Below are positions 5,846 to 7,336 of a stretch of 7,336 nt of DNA, piece after piece. Position numbers and translations under genes: made by a program. The DNA comes from JBFELO01 sp041552055 (lineage in GTDB: Bacteria > Acidobacteriota > Thermoanaerobaculia > Thermoanaerobaculales > Sulfomarinibacteraceae), in contig JBFELO010000200.1 in the NCBI GenBank assembly GCA_041552055.1, positions 1 to 7,336 on the forward strand, read 5' to 3'. The notes beneath the pieces were generated by a model that saw only the letters and a list, made by a program, of their open reading frames with translations, ran no database searches and was not told the origin of the DNA. How positions within the stretch are numbered: the stretch's first letter is position 1; every line of letters begins with the position of its first letter.

Positions 5846-6058
5846 ATGGATCGCGAGATCGTTTTCGATGTGACGCAGGAGGTCGATGGGGGATTCGTCG
5901 CAGAGTGCCTCTCCGAATTCATTTTCACCGAAGGTGACAGCTGGGAGCAACTTCGCGCGAACGTTCTCGAGGCGGTATCCGCACACTACTTCGACAAGGA
6001 AAAACCGCACGCGGTTCGCCTACACCTGGTCCGCGACGAACTTGTCGCCGTGGTATGA
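5846..6058 (+). CDS. hicB: HicB-like antitoxin (short form)
   Basis: A 70-aa protein of the short HicB-like type: strand-rich N-terminus (REIVFDVTQEVDGGFVAECL), then a helix (SWEQLRANVLEAVSAHYF) and a closing strand (AVRLHLVRDELVAV). This is the partial RNase H-like fold that covers HicA. No C-terminal ribbon-helix-helix or HTH domain is present, so it should neutralise HicA by binding but is unlikely to bind an operator itself. The stop TGA overlaps the hicA start (ATGA, 6055-6058), indicating translational coupling with antitoxin made first. The gene order is the reverse of the classical hicA-hicB. Relatives are sometimes labelled 2-oxoisovalerate dehydrogenase subunit in databases, which the size and context contradict. 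The start is fixed by the promoter spacing and lack of an alternative. Confidence 0.85.
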   Translation: MDREIVFDVTQEVDGGFVAECLSEFIFTEGDSWEQLRANVLEAVSAHYFDKEKPHAVRLHLVRDELVAVV

Positions 6059-6294
6059 AGCTGCCGCGAGACCTCGACGGATCAGATCTCGTCAAACACC
6101 TCTGCGGGGGATGGGGCTACCGCCAGATTCATCAGGTCGGCAGCCACGTCGTCCTCGAAACCGAATCTCCGAACCACCAACGAGTTTCCATACTTTTGCA
6201 TCATCCACTTCGAATCGGCACGCTCGCCGCAATTCTGAGGGCCGTGGCGTCCCACAAGGGAGTCTCGCGCGGCGACCTGCTCAGAGGACTTTGA
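6055..6294 (+). CDS. hicA: HicA-type mRNA interferase toxin
   Basis: A 79-aa protein with the HicA/YcfA double-stranded RNA-binding-like fold, a translation-dependent mRNA endonuclease that arrests growth when freed from HicB. The diagnostic GSH with the catalytic His is at residues 29-31 (QVGSHVVLE). It is followed by the basic/His-rich strand SILLHHPLRIGTL (45-57) and the C-terminal helix AILRAVASHKGVSRGDLL. The N-terminal DGSDLVKHLCGGWGYRQ segment is the usual first helix. All family landmarks are present, so it looks active. It starts inside the hicB stop (ATGA) and has no own promoter. About 180 nt without a gene follow; they hold only two repeat units and the next start signals. Confidence 0.9.
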   Translation: MKLPRDLDGSDLVKHLCGGWGYRQIHQVGSHVVLETESPNHQRVSILLHHPLRIGTLAAILRAVASHKGVSRGDLLRGL

Positions 6295-6380
6295 CTCGAG
6301 CGACAGAGGATCACTTCCGAGCCCGTGCCCACGTCCGAACGGAGATCGCGCGGCGCGCCTCCCGCGACTTCGCAGCAAGA

Positions 6381-6408
6381 CCGCATAGCCGTTCACCCGC
6401 ATAGCCGT
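6381..6408. repeat. Minimal third copy of the 16-bp repeat
   Basis: CCGCATAGCCGT occurs at 6381-6392 and again at 6397-6408, exactly 16 bp apart. The same 12-mer is found at 4759-4770 in site 1. No opposed octamer array is present, so this is a half-site or a remnant. It is followed by a T5 run (6408-6412), but without an inverted partner a terminator call is not justified. Confidence 0.8.
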
Positions 6409-6425
6409 TTTTCATCGCGCCCCGG

Positions 6426-6453
6426 TTGGGCGGCGGCACGTTCACGCTAGAAT
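6426..6453 (+). promoter_or_regulatory. Candidate promoter of the TAXI-family gene
   Basis: TAGAAT (6448-6453) matches TATAAT at five of six bases. A poor -35 candidate, TTGGGC (6426-6431), lies 16 nt upstream. Transcription from about 6460 would leave a short leader containing the AGGA ribosome-binding site. Confidence 0.5.
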
Positions 6454-6473
6454 CCCAACACGAGGAAGCCACC

Positions 6474-7336
6474 ATGGAAACACGAAGTTCGCTCGCCCGC
6501 GAAGAGCAGGGTCACCGGATCCGACAGATCGCGGGCTGGACGCTGATCGCGATCGCCGTGTTCGTGTCGCTGGTCATGATCAAGCCCTCCTTGCCTAGCA
6601 AGATCGTGCTCCTCACCGGTCCCGAAGGGAGCAGCTACCACGCCATCGGCACTCTCTACGCACGCGAGCTCAGCGCTCGTGGTCTGCCGACCGAGGTTGT
6701 GGTAACCGACGGCGGCATCGACAACCTCCGGCGCCTGGAGGCCGGTGCCGAGAACGCCGTGGGCCTCGCACCCTCGAACCTCGAGCACGCGATCCGGCCG
6801 CCGGTGGATGCGGAGCACCTCGTGTCCCTGGGAAGCGTCGCCTACGAACCGCTGTGGTTCTTCTACCGGTCCGACCTCGAGATCCGCGATCTCAAAGACC
6901 TCGCAGTCCTCACCGTGGCGACGGGCGACGAAGGAACCGTGCTCCACTGGATGGTCGGGCGTCTGCTGGAGGTCCATGGAATCCAGCGAGATGTCGATCT
7001 CGTGCCCGAGCCGGAGGAGACACCCGAGGCCACCGTCACGGCCCTTCGTGGCGGCGCCCTCGACGGCGTCTTCGCCATGGGCGCCCCGGGGTCGCCGGCC
7101 ATCCAGGAAATGCTCCACAGCGACGGCATTTCTCTGCTTTCGTTCGACCGCGCCGACGCATACGTCGCCCTCACGCCGGGCCTCACCAAGCTCGTGGCCC
7201 CGGCAGGCGTCTTCGATCTCGCCCGCGACGTGCCGAGCGAGGACACCGAGCTGGTGTCGGTGACCACCAACCTCGTCAGCCGTGACTCCCTGCACCCCAC
7301 GGTGCTGCCGCAGATGCTAGAGCGGCGCGCCGGCAA
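6474..7336 (+). CDS. TAXI-family TRAP-type solute-binding protein, membrane-anchored, 3' end outside the window
   Basis: ATG 6474 follows AGGA with 7-nt spacing; 287 codons are open to the window edge with no stop. After a basic N-terminus, one transmembrane segment (about 17-37) ends in MIKPSLPSK with no Cys lipobox or clear signal-peptidase site, so it is probably an uncleaved periplasmic-side anchor. The body is a type 2 periplasmic-binding fold of the TAXI group: KIVLLTGPEGSSYHAIG (43-59) is the ligand-loop start, then TDGGIDNLRRLEAG (78-91), VAYEPLWFFYR (122-132), a GDEGTVLHWM helix start (151-160) and DGVFAMG (197-203). The family C-terminal block VFDLARDVPSEDTE...NLVSRDSLHP is at 246-274. 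TAXI proteins deliver organic acids or similar solutes to TRAP permeases; the ligand is not readable here. No permease is visible, and one may lie downstream. Confidence 0.85.
   Translation, partial: METRSSLAREEQGHRIRQIAGWTLIAIAVFVSLVMIKPSLPSKIVLLTGPEGSSYHAIGTLYARELSARGLPTEVVVTDGGIDNLRRLEAGAENAVGLAPSNLEHAIRPPVDAEHLVSLGSVAYEPLWFFYRSDLEIRDLKDLAVLTVATGDEGTVLHWMVGRLLEVHGIQRDVDLVPEPEETPEATVTALRGGALDGVFAMGAPGSPAIQEMLHSDGISLLSFDRADAYVALTPGLTKLVAPAGVFDLARDVPSEDTELVSVTTNLVSRDSLHPTVLPQMLERRAG

Noticed and set aside
5456..6010. 184-aa minus-strand frame spanning hicB, the repeats and the YugP start
   Set aside because: Only its last part (from 5575) is real, as the YugP anchor. The rest crosses repeat arrays and is antisense to hicB.
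5846..6058. 2-oxoisovalerate dehydrogenase subunit, a label often carried by such 70-aa proteins
   Set aside because: It is far too short for that enzyme, has no thiamine diphosphate motif, and overlaps a clear hicA. The fold pattern is HicB-like.
6437..6443. Reverse-complement GAACGTG near the third repeat copy, suggesting a full element
   Set aside because: Its orientation relative to the CCGCATAGCC units does not match sites 1 and 2, and only 7 bases agree, so it is likely chance.
6447..7295. 282-aa minus-strand frame opposite the TAXI gene
   Set aside because: The plus frame is open to the window end and matches TAXI motifs throughout. The antisense translation is His/Arg/Gly-rich with no domain.

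Overview
The window is G+C-rich (about two thirds by eye) bacterial DNA. Lipobox-less signal peptides on predicted periplasmic proteins, a TAXI-type solute-binding protein and G+C-biased codon use suggest a Gram-negative-type environmental lineage such as Acidobacteriota, Gemmatimonadota or a relative. This is inference, since no phylogenetic marker gene is present.

Layout. (1) Positions 45-4483, minus strand: two tandem, diverged copies of a secreted DUF3604 (PHP-like metallohydrolase) protein. Each has its own sigma70-type promoter with a perfect TTGACA -35 box and exactly 60 nt between the -10 box and the ATG. Each also has its own downstream hairpin. The downstream copy (148-2052) carries one in-frame amber codon at 1108-1110, where the other copy has GAG; the frame is otherwise open to the natural TGA. 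(2) Positions 4535-4770: a gene-free stretch made of 8-bp/16-bp periodic repeats in two opposed arrays. (3) Positions 4863-5575, minus strand: a YugP-type membrane zinc metallopeptidase with an apparent 1-nt deletion after its first ~15 codons. (4) Positions 5682-5795: a second copy of the repeat element. (5) Positions 5846-6294, plus strand: a hicB-hicA toxin-antitoxin pair with an ATGA overlap and a probable leaderless start. (6) Positions 6381-6408: a third, minimal copy of the repeat. (7) Position 6474 to the window end, plus strand: the first 287 codons of a membrane-anchored TAXI-family solute-binding protein.

The genes do not form one pathway. The two DUF3604 genes are a paralogous pair acting outside the cytoplasm; YugP, HicBA and TAXI look like independent units. 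What links the right half is the repeat family: all three sites share a 16-bp period and a CCGYANAGCC core. The two large sites also share a 12-nt motif (GAACGTGTYKCC) between their opposed arrays. This intergenic repeat family is the most unusual feature here. The amber codon and the frameshift are either real gene decay or sequence errors, and raw reads would decide.
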